Of a stretch of 61,501 bases of DNA, positions 1-8,379 are shown piece by piece. A program made the position numbers and the translations under genes. The stretch comes from Alphaproteobacteria bacterium (GTDB taxonomy: Bacteria; Pseudomonadota; Alphaproteobacteria; GCA-2731375), in NCBI GenBank assembly GCA_021776235.1, contig JAJFGG010000131.1, positions 1-61,501 of the forward strand. Reading direction: 5' to 3'. Every line of letters begins with the position of its first letter. Position 1 is the first letter of the stretch. Below the pieces are notes generated by a model. That model searched no databases, had not been told where the DNA came from, and worked only from the letters and a program-made list of their open reading frames with translations.

Positions 1-5
1 GTGTC

Positions 6-45
6 GAGAAGGCTTGACGATGTCCCACATCGCCTGCGCCTTCTC
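6..45. other. nested inverted repeat at left edge
   Basis: An 8-bp perfect outer stem (GAGAAGGC at 6-13 with GCCTTCTC at 38-45) encloses a 5-bp inner stem (CGATG at 18-22, CATCG at 28-32). No T-run follows on the plus strand, so it is not a clear intrinsic terminator. It may lie in coding DNA of a gene outside the window. The structure is seen in the sequence; its role is unknown. Confidence 0.35.
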
Positions 46-71
46 TCCTACCCGAGGGCGCGCGGCGACGA

Positions 72-106
72 TCTATATGGGTTCCTATCATCGCAAGGTG
101 GTATAA
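72..106 (+). repeat. dispersed palindromic repeat, copy 1 (partial)
   Basis: These 35 bp match 36818-36852 at 33 of 35 positions, in the same orientation. The right half of the longer palindrome seen near 36.8 kb is present. The left arm (ATACCA TTTAGCG) is not recognisable here, so this copy looks truncated. It lies in the non-coding DNA upstream of the MFS gene. Confidence 0.75.
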
Positions 107-202
107 GGGCCCTAGCGGCAACATATAGTTGGCCGTTGGCCCAGGTACAATCGGTGATGCACGGCATCTTCGTCAGTGGGACAGTTGATGTAGGGGACTG
201 AT

Positions 203-1414
203 ATGGGGATGTCGGTGCAGCAATCGCGCAAAATGTGGATTTTGGTGGCGATCGGTGGCCTGATTGCACTTTTGGGCCTGGGTATTCGGGCCAATTTCGG
301 TTTGTTCCTGGCGCCCATGTCGGCCGATTTAGGCTGGGGACGGGAAGTATTTGCCCTGTCCATCGCCATTCAGAATTTGATGTGGGGCCTTGGCCAGCCC
401 GTCGCCGGCATGCTGGCGGACAGGTTCGGTACGGCCCGGATCCTGGCGCTTGGCGGACTGTTGTATGGCTTGGGCATCTATGGCATGGCGCACGCGTCCA
501 GCCCTACCGAGCTGTATATTACCGGTGGCTTGCTGGTCGGCCTGGGCATGTCCGGGGCATCATTTTCGCTGGTTTTGGCCGCCCTCGGGCGCATGGTGCC
601 GGAGCGGCACCGCACCCTGGCTTTTGGCATTACCACGGCGGCGGGCTCCATGGGGCAATTCCTGCTGGTCCCGATGGGGCAGCAGTTCATGGTAGCCTAT
701 GGCTGGTCAACCGCCCTGGTTTTTCTGGCCGTGATCGTCACCCTGATCATTCCCCTGTCGAGCGCCATGCGAGGCCGCGCCGAAGAAGTCGCCGGCGCCG
801 TAAAACAATCCATGGGCGAGGCGTTGCAAGAAGCCGGTCGGCATTCCGGCTATCTGTATTTGACCGCCGGATTTTTTGTCTGCGGCTTTCATGTCGCGTT
901 TATTGCGACCCATTTGCCCGCCTATATCACGGACCGGGGACTTTCGGCGGAGATTGGTGCCTGGTCCTTGGCAACCGTGGGCCTGTTTAATGTCTTTGGC
1001 GCCATTATGGCAGGTGTTCTGGGTAATCGGTTTCAAAAGAAGAATATTCTGAGCCTGATTTACCTGTCCCGCGCAGTGTTTATAGCGCTGTTCGTGCTGA
1101 TGCCCATTAGCCCCACCAGCGTGTTGCTGTTTTCCGCCGCCATCGGTCTGTCCTGGTTGTCCACCGTACCCCTGACCAGCGGTATTGTGGCCCAGGTTTT
1201 TGGCCCGCGGTATATGGCAACCCTGTTCGGATTTGTCTTCCTATCGCACCAGTTCGGCTCGTTCCTGGGGGTCTGGTTGGGCGGTTATCTGTTCGACCAA
1301 ATCGGTTCCTACGACATGGTCTGGTGGCTTGGCGTTGCCTTGGGGCTATTCGCAGCCGTGGTTCATCTGCCCATAAACGAGCGCCCCGCTGTCCGTGTGG
1401 CGGCTGCGGAATAG
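203..1414 (+). CDS. MFS transporter (oxalate/formate or monocarboxylate type)
   Basis: This is a 403-residue inner-membrane protein with about 12 hydrophobic segments in two halves, separated by a charged cytoplasmic loop near residues 188-215. The MFS motif A loop is clear between the second and third segments (GMLADRFGTAR, residues 69-79). The overall pattern resembles the oxalate/formate-antiporter and monocarboxylate branch of the superfamily, so an organic-acid substrate is plausible but not shown. The chosen ATG has an AGGGGA ribosome site at 192-197; an in-frame ATG two codons later is possible. The gene stands alone. The next gene follows after about 150 bp. Confidence 0.88.
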   Translation: MGMSVQQSRKMWILVAIGGLIALLGLGIRANFGLFLAPMSADLGWGREVFALSIAIQNLMWGLGQPVAGMLADRFGTARILALGGLLYGLGIYGMAHASSPTELYITGGLLVGLGMSGASFSLVLAALGRMVPERHRTLAFGITTAAGSMGQFLLVPMGQQFMVAYGWSTALVFLAVIVTLIIPLSSAMRGRAEEVAGAVKQSMGEALQEAGRHSGYLYLTAGFFVCGFHVAFIATHLPAYITDRGLSAEIGAWSLATVGLFNVFGAIMAGVLGNRFQKKNILSLIYLSRAVFIALFVLMPISPTSVLLFSAAIGLSWLSTVPLTSGIVAQVFGPRYMATLFGFVFLSHQFGSFLGVWLGGYLFDQIGSYDMVWWLGVALGLFAAVVHLPINERPAVRVAAAE

Positions 1415-1561
1415 GCTTTCGAGGCCCCACCCACAATATCTCACTAATAACGGCAGTCTTGACGAAATCTTAAGCAATTCAGTGGGTTAATGTCTAATTC
1501 ACGCGTCTGCCCCGAACCGTATCTAGTGGTTGGCCGGGCAGCGGCATCTTGAGGTTTTGAC

Positions 1562-2668
1562 ATGGGGCAACTGACCGCTGATTTGATCACCCGTCTTCGC
1601 GAAGACAGTTCGCCGGAAGTGCGCCGGGAAACCGTGACCCTGTTGGCGGACGAGTTCAATAAGCCGAACTTGACGCCGACCGAGCAACGCCTGGCCGAGG
1701 CCATATTTCGCATGATGGTGCGTGACACGGATGTGGCTGTGCGCCTGGCCTTGGCCGAGGGTTTGAAGGACAACCCGGCGGTGCCATCCGAACTGGCCAT
1801 GACACTGGCCCACGACGTCGCTGAAGTTGCGACGCCCATGCTGCTTTATTCCGTTGTCTTCACGGACGCCGAACTGATCGAAATTGCCCATAGCCGGCCG
1901 GATGCCTGGCAACAGGCGCTGGCGGGCCGGGAAACCATATCGGTTCCGGTTTCCGACGCCCTGGTGGAAGCCGGCAGCGAAAGCGCCGTAAAAATCCTGG
2001 TGCACAATCCCGGCGCGGAACTCTCCGATGTAACCTCGAACAAGGTGATCGACCGGTTCCCGGACAGCGAAGCGGTGATGACAGGCTTGATCGGACGGCC
2101 GCATTTCCCGGCCAAACTGGCTGAGCGTTTGATCAATGCGGTGTCGGATACGATTCGCCGGCGGATGGCCGGCATAGGCGGTTTGTCTCCTGCGATCACC
2201 GAACAATTGGTTGCCCATGGTCAGGCCGTCGTGGCTATGGAGATCAAGCGCTCGGAAGATCGGCAAATCCACCTGGAACGCCTGGTCCGTCGTCTGGACG
2301 TTAAGGGCCGGTTGACGGCACATATGATGCTGCGCTCTTTATGCACGGGCCATTTGACCTTTTTTGAGATGGCCGCGGCCCGGCGCGCCGGCATTGAAGC
2401 GGACAATGCCCATGCGCTGGTCGCCAACGGTGACAAGAAGGGCGCTGCGGCATTGTGCCAGGCGGCCAAATTGCCACGCAACGTCGCCGATGTCTTGGCG
2501 TCGGCCGCCGAAATTCATACCAGTATAGACGATCCCGACAGCCCCGAAGGGCGGGCGCTATTTCAGGCCCAATTGATTGAATGTTGCCGTCCACGCTATC
2601 CCGATTTGATTGCCGGTGAATCGGAAACCCTGATCGCCAAACTGGCGCCTTTCCTGAGCGGCGACTGA
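1562..2668 (+). CDS. DUF2336 domain-containing protein
   Basis: This 368-residue soluble, mostly helical protein has HEAT-like N-terminal repeats (LREDSSPEVRRETVTLLAD; LAEGLKDNPAVPSELAMTLA). I recognise it as DUF2336, a family largely confined to Alphaproteobacteria with no settled function. Two longer paralogues lie at 28027-29283 and 31234-32547 in this window, both beside a diguanylate cyclase. This copy is monocistronic. GAGG at 1551-1554 precedes the ATG by 7 nt. Residues 230-300 contain conserved-looking Arg/Leu-rich helices (HLERLVRRLDVKGRLT). The family call is confident; no biochemical role can be assigned. Confidence 0.85.
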   Translation: MGQLTADLITRLREDSSPEVRRETVTLLADEFNKPNLTPTEQRLAEAIFRMMVRDTDVAVRLALAEGLKDNPAVPSELAMTLAHDVAEVATPMLLYSVVFTDAELIEIAHSRPDAWQQALAGRETISVPVSDALVEAGSESAVKILVHNPGAELSDVTSNKVIDRFPDSEAVMTGLIGRPHFPAKLAERLINAVSDTIRRRMAGIGGLSPAITEQLVAHGQAVVAMEIKRSEDRQIHLERLVRRLDVKGRLTAHMMLRSLCTGHLTFFEMAAARRAGIEADNAHALVANGDKKGAAALCQAAKLPRNVADVLASAAEIHTSIDDPDSPEGRALFQAQLIECCRPRYPDLIAGESETLIAKLAPFLSGD

Positions 2669-2864
2669 TACCGTCGGGCACTGCTCGTCATTTATTGAGA
2701 TGCCTGGCGGGCGCTGGATTTGAACTGGATCGTCGGCAATTTCCCAACGAAAGCCAACGGTGGCATGGCTGCCGCACCGTGTGCCTTTTTCTTCACGACA
2801 AAATGATAGGTACGTGGCGCAGATCGTGCTGGCATGTCCGGCTGACGGTTCTTATCATCTGACT

Positions 2865-3425
2865 ATGAAAAATTTGGCCGGCATGCTTGCATTGTTCCTG
2901 CCGCTGACGTTTTGGTCGGCTCCTGCCGCATGGGCGGACCAAACCGATCCACGTCTGGATCAGTTATTCGTGCATTTGCATGACGTCGATACATCCGAGC
3001 AGGCCCGTTTGGTCGAACAATTGATCTGGGGCGTCTGGCTGGAAAGCAAAAGCCCGACCTTGAAGTTGCTCATGGGGCGGGTCGTCACGGCCATGGGACA
3101 GCAAAAATTCGACGACGCACTGGATATCCTGCACAGCGTAGTCGCGATCGCCCCTAATTACGCCGAAGGTTGGAATAAACGGGCCACAGTCTATTTCCTG
3201 TTGGGCCGCTACGAAGAATCGATTGCGGATGTAGAGCACACCCTAACCCTGGAACCGCGGCATTTCGGCGCCTTGAGCGGTCTTGGGATGATTTATACAT
3301 ATCTGAAAGACAACGCCAGCGCCCTGGATGCCTACGAACGGGCCCTAAAGGTTAATCCTCATTTGGGTCAAGCCAAGACGGAAGTGAAACGTCTGCGCCG
3401 AAAGGTCAAGGGTGAGAATATTTAG
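2865..3425 (+). CDS. exported tetratricopeptide repeat protein
   Basis: I chose the ATG at 2865 and not an upstream in-frame GTG at 2760. It opens a classic signal peptide: a Lys near the start, a hydrophobic core LAGMLALFLPLTFW and a likely AWA cleavage site before residue 25. The mature part of about 160 residues carries two to three TPR-like helical hairpins over residues 75-175 (LGRYEESIADVEHTLTLEPRHF; NASALDAYERALKVNP). It is probably periplasmic, acting as a scaffold or adaptor. No enzymatic motif is seen. No strong Shine-Dalgarno sequence precedes the ATG. The family is common in Rhodospirillales and lacks a defined partner here. Confidence 0.8.
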   Translation: MKNLAGMLALFLPLTFWSAPAAWADQTDPRLDQLFVHLHDVDTSEQARLVEQLIWGVWLESKSPTLKLLMGRVVTAMGQQKFDDALDILHSVVAIAPNYAEGWNKRATVYFLLGRYEESIADVEHTLTLEPRHFGALSGLGMIYTYLKDNASALDAYERALKVNPHLGQAKTEVKRLRRKVKGENI

Positions 3426-3593
3426 GTTGTTTTCGAGATCGGCTGCATAGCCGGGAAATGCTCTTGGCGGCGGCCATAAACAGGGTGGATTTCACTTTCA
3501 GGCCGGTGCCGGCAATTCGCAGTTCCGCAGCCGCAAAGAGTTCAGGCGCATTTTTGGCAAACGGGTCTATGTTCTGTAAACGTGGTCTAGGTT

Positions 3594-5009
3594 CTACGGT
3601 ATCCAGGCGATGCGGAGGCTGTTGGTGGCGCCGGGGGTGCCGAAGGGAACGCCGGCGGTGATTACCAGGCGGTCACCAGGTTCGGCAATTTCGCAATCGA
3701 CGGCGGCGCGGCAGGCCCGGTCCACCATATCCGTGAAACCGGAGGCATCCGCGCTATGTACACAAATCAGGCCCCAGGCCACGGCCAGGCGCCGGGCCGT
3801 GATCAGGCTGGGTGTCAGAACCAGGATCGGCACCGGCGGCCGCTCCCGCGCTGCGCGAAGGGCTGTGGAGCCTGACGTCGTGTAGGTGACGATCGCCGTG
3901 GCCGAGATGGTTTCCGCGACCTGGCGGGCGGCGGCGGTAATAGCGTCGGCGGACGTCGCCTCCGGGTCGGCATGTTCGGCGTCCATGAATTTGCGGTAGC
4001 CGGGATCCCCCTCGACCTGGGCCGCAACCCGGTCCATGACCTCGACAGCGGCAACGGGATGGTCGCCCGAAGCGGTTTCGCCCGACAGCATAACAGCATC
4101 GGCGCCATCGTATACGGCGGTCGCAACATCGGAGACCTCGGCTCTTGTGGGTACCGGCGCGGCGATCATGCTTTCCAGCATCTGGGTCGCCACGACCACC
4201 GGCTTGCCGGCGCGCCGGGCGCGGCGGACCAGATCCTTTTGCAGCGCCGGGACCTCCTCCACCGGCAGCTCCACCCCAAGGTCGCCGCGCGCGACCATGA
4301 TCGCATCGGCCAGTTCGATAATTTCGTCAATCTGGTGCAGCGCCGCCGGCTTTTCAATTTTTGCCATGACGGCCGCCCGGCCGGCGACCAGCCGCCGCGC
4401 CTCGGCGATGTCTTCGGGCCGTTGCACGAACGACAGGGCAATCCAATCCACGCCGGCGTCAAGCGCAAAGCGCAAGTCCGCCTGATCCTTGGCCGTCATC
4501 GGCCCCACCGGCAACAAAGCTTGCGGCAGATTGACGCCCTTGCGGTCACTGAGATGACCACCCGTTATGACCTGGCATTCGGCGAAGTCAGCGCCCGACT
4601 GTGTAACGGTCAGGCGGATACGGCCATCATCGATCAATAAATCCATGCCCCGTTCCAAAGCGGCAAAAACTTCCGGATGGAGCAAGGGTGCCCGTTGGCC
4701 GTCGCCCGGCTGGTCTGTCATGTCAAGACGGTAAAGGCCGCCTGCAGCGAGGTCGACGCCGCCGCCGGCGATCGTACCGACGCGGATTTTCGGCCCCTGC
4801 AGATCCGCCATGACGCCAATGGGCACGCCGGCGGACCGTTCAACCGCGCGTATTGCCGCCAGCCGGGCCTGATGGTCGGCATGCACGCCGTGGCTGAAAT
4901 TCAGCCGGAACAGATCCGCCCCAGCCGCATGTAGCCCGGCGATCATGTCAAGATCACCGCTGGCCGGGCCCAAGGTCGCAATGATCTTGGTAGAGCGTTT
5001 TCTTTGCAT
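3594..5009 (-). CDS. pyk: pyruvate kinase
   Basis: This cytosolic 471-residue enzyme converts phosphoenolpyruvate and ADP to pyruvate and ATP. Active-site elements are intact: FRLNFSH near 34-40 (Arg35, Asn37), LQGPKIR at 70-76, the catalytic Lys/metal Glu segment MAKIEK (Lys217, Glu219) and the ARGDLGVELP metal/phosphate loop at 240-249. The C-terminal regulatory domain is shorter than in many type I enzymes but present. It starts 9 bp after the stop of the upstream glycerate 2-kinase, so the two are co-transcribed. That pairing places glycerate carbon directly into lower glycolysis as 2-phosphoglycerate, then PEP, then pyruvate. Confidence 0.97.
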   Translation of the reverse strand: MQRKRSTKIIATLGPASGDLDMIAGLHAAGADLFRLNFSHGVHADHQARLAAIRAVERSAGVPIGVMADLQGPKIRVGTIAGGGVDLAAGGLYRLDMTDQPGDGQRAPLLHPEVFAALERGMDLLIDDGRIRLTVTQSGADFAECQVITGGHLSDRKGVNLPQALLPVGPMTAKDQADLRFALDAGVDWIALSFVQRPEDIAEARRLVAGRAAVMAKIEKPAALHQIDEIIELADAIMVARGDLGVELPVEEVPALQKDLVRRARRAGKPVVVATQMLESMIAAPVPTRAEVSDVATAVYDGADAVMLSGETASGDHPVAAVEVMDRVAAQVEGDPGYRKFMDAEHADPEATSADAITAAARQVAETISATAIVTYTTSGSTALRAARERPPVPILVLTPSLITARRLAVAWGLICVHSADASGFTDMVDRACRAAVDCEIAEPGDRLVITAGVPFGTPGATNSLRIAWIP

Positions 5010-5018
5010 GAAAACAGT

Positions 5019-6293
5019 TTACACAGGATCGATCAGAATTGCGCGAAAGTCATTGACGTTGGTTAGGGTTGGGCCGCAAATCACCAGGTCATCCAGCGCC
5101 TGAAACAGCGCATAGGCATTGTTATCGGCTAGCAAAGCGCTGGGATTCAAGCCGGCGGCAGCAGCCCGTGCCAGGCTGTCGGGCAAGACAATGGCGCCGG
5201 CGTTGTCTTCCGTGCCATCGATACCGTCAGTGTCGCATGCGATCGCGCTGATACCGGCGCGGCCGCCCAGCGCCAGTGCCAGTCCGGCCAGGTATTCGAG
5301 ATTGCGCCCACCGCGTCCGCCGCCACGCACCGTGACCGTGGTCTCGCCACCGGACAACAGCGCCAGGCGCTGCCCGGCAAATTGCTGCGCCAGGGCCATC
5401 TCGCCATGTTGGGCGCCCAGGTCGCGGGCTTCCCCTTCCAGGGCATCGCCTAACAGTTCAACCTGATAACCCGCTGCCGCCGCGACCTTTGCCGCTGCCG
5501 TGATGGAGCGCGCCGGTGTCGCGATCAACACGGTCCGGCTATTGGCCAGACGGGGATCGCCTGGCTTCGGCGTTTCCAGCTCAGCGGCCGCCAAATGCCG
5601 GGCCACCGCCGTCGGCGGCGTAATCCGATAATGCATCAGGATTTGCCGGGCTTGGGCAAAAGTCGACGGATCCGCCACCGTGGGGCCGGATGCGATGATC
5701 GCCGGATCATCACCGGGCACGTCGGAAATCAATAGACTGACGACTGTTGCCGGGGCAGCGGCGGCGGCCAGCCAGCCGCCCTTGATGGCCGAGAGATGCT
5801 TGCGCACCACATTCATTTGGTCGATCGGTGCACCACTTCGCAACAGCGCCTGGTTCACCACCTGTTTGTCCGCCAGGCTAAGACCGCTCCCGGGCAGGCT
5901 CAGCAAAGACGAACCGCCGCCGGATATCAAAACCAGCAACAGATCGCCGGCTCCCAGGTCCGACGCCATGGCGAGGATCCGCGCGGCCGCGGCCGCTCCC
6001 GCGGCATCGGGTACCGGGTGGGCAGCCTCGACGACTTCAATATGCCGGGTCGGCAGGGCATGGCCATAACGGGTGACGACGAGGCCGGTTATCTCTCCCG
6101 GGTCGCTCGCATCGCCGGGCCAATTCCGTTCCACGGCCTGGGCCATGCTGGCCGCCGCCTTGCCGGCACCTAGAACCAAGGTGCGGCCGGCGGGCCGGGC
6201 GGGCAGATGCGGCGGCAGACAAATTGCCGGATCCGCTTCGGCCACCGCAGCCTGGAACAATTGCTTCAATAGGCCGCGCGGTTGTTCCGTCAC
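5019..6293 (-). CDS. glycerate 2-kinase (MOFRL/DUF4147 family, TtuD/GckA-like)
   Basis: The protein has 424 residues, the usual size of the type-2 glycerate kinase family (historically annotated as hydroxypyruvate reductase TtuD). It has the N-terminal nucleotide-fold domain with LVLGAGKAAASMA near 40-52, the LLVLISGGGSSLL loop near 109-121 and NVVRKHLSAIKGG. The C-terminal MOFRL part ends with GGRNLEYLAGLALAL and the DTDGIDGTEDNAGA motif. The expected reaction is glycerate plus ATP to 2-phosphoglycerate. It sits 5 bp downstream of a histidine kinase gene and 9 bp upstream of pyruvate kinase, an arrangement typical of glycolate, tartrate or glycerate use. Confidence 0.93.
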   Translation of the reverse strand: MTEQPRGLLKQLFQAAVAEADPAICLPPHLPARPAGRTLVLGAGKAAASMAQAVERNWPGDASDPGEITGLVVTRYGHALPTRHIEVVEAAHPVPDAAGAAAAARILAMASDLGAGDLLLVLISGGGSSLLSLPGSGLSLADKQVVNQALLRSGAPIDQMNVVRKHLSAIKGGWLAAAAAPATVVSLLISDVPGDDPAIIASGPTVADPSTFAQARQILMHYRITPPTAVARHLAAAELETPKPGDPRLANSRTVLIATPARSITAAAKVAAAAGYQVELLGDALEGEARDLGAQHGEMALAQQFAGQRLALLSGGETTVTVRGGGRGGRNLEYLAGLALALGGRAGISAIACDTDGIDGTEDNAGAIVLPDSLARAAAAGLNPSALLADNNAYALFQALDDLVICGPTLTNVNDFRAILIDPV

Positions 6294-6298
6294 GGCGT

Positions 6299-8095
6299 TT
6301 ACGCCGCCTGTTCGATCAGCCGTTCCCGGGGGAATTGGAGACTGATTGTCGTCCCCTCCGCCAAGGCGCTGTCGATGGACATTTCACCACCGTGCAGTTG
6401 CATGAATGATTGCACCAGCGGCAGGCCAAGGCCGGTGCCCTGGTGCTCGCGGTGCAAGGGTCCTTCAATCTGACCGAACGGCGCCAAGACCTTTGGGATA
6501 TCCTGTTCTGCGATGCCGACGCCCGTATCGGCGATCTGAATCAATAGACCCCCGCCCATCGCGAGGCTTTGGCGCCTGGCCGTCACCGTGACGGAACCGC
6601 CCGCCGGCGTAAATTTGATGGCATTGGATATCAGGTTGATCAAAATTTGCCGCACCGTACGCAGATCGCCGCGCAAACCCGGCAAACCGTCGTCGCTTTC
6701 CACGCTCATGGTCAGACCGGCGTCCCGGGCAAGGCCGCTCATCATGCGGCGGACGTCGTCGAACGGCAATGCCAATTCGAAATCTTCATCGTGGATTTTG
6801 AATCTTCCGGCTTCAAGCGTCGACAGATCGAGTATCTCGTTAATAATGCGCAGCAGATGGCTGCCGCTATCGTGAATGTGCTGGGAATATTCCTGATAAC
6901 GGGCATCGCTGTGGGAACCATAGCTTTCGTCTGTCAAAATATCCGCAAATCCCAGAACAGCGTTCAGTGGTGTTCGCAATTCATGGCTCATCAAAGCCAA
7001 AAATTCAGACTTGGATCGATTGGCGCTTTCGGCATCATCCCGCGCCGCGGCCAATTCCGCCTCGCGTTCCTTCATATCAGTTATATCAACATGCACGGTG
7101 ACATAGCCACCCTCTCGCGTGCGCCGGTCCGTGGTCAAATTCCAGCGGCCCGAGGCAAGCTGTTGTTGAAAATCACCGGCGCCTTCCCGGTGGTGCCGCA
7201 GGCGCCATTCCAACCAATCTGCCTGCTGCGGTGTCCGCCCTTCGAATTGCAACGGCATGGGCACCGCTTGAGTGATGTCGGTAAAACTCATGCCCGGTAT
7301 AATCTTATCACCATCGGACCCAAACATCGTCAGATACTTTCTATTGTAATAGCGCAGGCGGTCATTCTCATCAAAGAAGGCGAAGCCCTCCGAGATACTT
7401 TCGACGGCGTCCAGCAGATCATTCCGCAAAACCTCCAGATCCTGCTCCAGGCCGGCGTTGGCAACCCGTGTATGCCCGGCATCACGGGAACCAGCATGGG
7501 CCATTCTAGCGAAAAAAATGAAAAATGCCGCAAACATGACAGCCATCGCCGCCACGGCAAGATGCATGACCGTGCCCTCGTTCAGGATGAGACCGACGGT
7601 TGGCAACAACAAGGCCAGGGCGAATAGAATTGAGGCGCGCGGGATTGATGCAAAACCGGCGGCACCGGCGGCACAGATTCCGGCCGCTACCGCAGCCAGA
7701 AACATTTGCTGCGGCAAGGCATCCGAAGGAAACATCCAGGCGAGCCCTGCACCCCAGATCAAGCCCAACGCAACCATCCGCCTTGTGGCACGGGCGATCA
7801 CCGCCGGACGGATATTGGCGGGTCTAGCTCTGGTCCGATTTCGCCACCACGACGGCAGCATCAATGCTGGCAACACGCTGACGGTAGCACACCAGATCAA
7901 GGCGAACAGAGGCTGGGTGAAATCCCACAATACAACCACTGTCAGTACGGAATTGACCAGGCTGGCAAGGGCATAAACCGGAGTTAGTTTCGATATCGAA
8001 ACTAACTGCTCGATGCGAACGGCGCGATCCTCGGGTGAATCGCTTGACGTTGGCCCGGACCATAATTTGCCAAGGATAGACATTGGCCTTAACAT
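6299..8095 (-). CDS. membrane PAS-domain sensor histidine kinase
   Basis: This 598-residue inner-membrane kinase starts with about six hydrophobic segments over residues 35-200, with no obvious periplasmic sensor domain. A PAS domain follows (about 215-340; LLDAVESISEGFAFFDENDRLRYYN). HisKA carries the phospho-acceptor His371 in MSHELRTPLN. HATPase_c follows (NLISNAIKFTP; DTGVGI; GTGLGLPL). No receiver domain is fused and no response regulator lies adjacent, so the partner is elsewhere. It heads an operon with glycerate 2-kinase and pyruvate kinase, 5 bp apart. That suggests either shared regulation or simple read-through. A second start four codons in (Met5) is possible. Confidence 0.93.
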   Translation of the reverse strand: MLRPMSILGKLWSGPTSSDSPEDRAVRIEQLVSISKLTPVYALASLVNSVLTVVVLWDFTQPLFALIWCATVSVLPALMLPSWWRNRTRARPANIRPAVIARATRRMVALGLIWGAGLAWMFPSDALPQQMFLAAVAAGICAAGAAGFASIPRASILFALALLLPTVGLILNEGTVMHLAVAAMAVMFAAFFIFFARMAHAGSRDAGHTRVANAGLEQDLEVLRNDLLDAVESISEGFAFFDENDRLRYYNRKYLTMFGSDGDKIIPGMSFTDITQAVPMPLQFEGRTPQQADWLEWRLRHHREGAGDFQQQLASGRWNLTTDRRTREGGYVTVHVDITDMKEREAELAAARDDAESANRSKSEFLALMSHELRTPLNAVLGFADILTDESYGSHSDARYQEYSQHIHDSGSHLLRIINEILDLSTLEAGRFKIHDEDFELALPFDDVRRMMSGLARDAGLTMSVESDDGLPGLRGDLRTVRQILINLISNAIKFTPAGGSVTVTARRQSLAMGGGLLIQIADTGVGIAEQDIPKVLAPFGQIEGPLHREHQGTGLGLPLVQSFMQLHGGEMSIDSALAEGTTISLQFPRERLIEQAA

Positions 8096-8379
8096 TTTGG
8101 CATTGCCCTTCTTGGCTAAATGATTGACGGGACACCAATATCGTCACTTAACTCTGTACAATTCCGTTCTGCGGCACCTTGCTCATGTGCCTTATTGAGG
8201 GTGCATTGATGACAAGAATCTCGGGTAACATCGGCCACGTGAGACAAGAATCCGACGTTGAATGCACCACTATCGCGCAAAATCCTTTCACGGTGGTAAA
8301 TTGCGAAGGTGCGGCAATGTCCCTGAATCCGGTGTGGACGGACTATGGTAGAGATCATGCAATGGGCTAGGCTGGCGGT
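8096..8379. other. divergent intergenic region with inverted and direct repeats
   Basis: These 284 bp separate the minus-strand histidine kinase from the plus-strand YbdK-type ligase. An 8-bp inverted repeat (GGTGCATT at 8200-8207, AATGCACC at 8261-8268) encloses a 10-bp direct repeat (GACAAGAATC at 8211-8220 and 8243-8252) and a CACGTG palindrome at 8236-8241. I see no convincing -35/-10 pair and no credible small gene. The arrangement looks like a regulator-binding region, but this is inference. Confidence 0.4.

Noticed and set aside
1-30. Possible minus-strand gene start (MWDIVKPSRH) running off the left edge
   Set aside because: Only ten codons are inside the window; AAGG lies upstream, but this is too little to support a gene.
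1-201. Short plus-strand reading frame at the left edge
   Set aside because: It spans the nested hairpin and the dispersed repeat and has no family-like sequence; treated as non-coding upstream DNA.
3458-3661. 67-codon plus-strand frame after the TPR gene
   Set aside because: Its 3' part is antisense to the pyruvate kinase C-terminus and the composition is Arg/Gly-rich, typical of a shadow frame.
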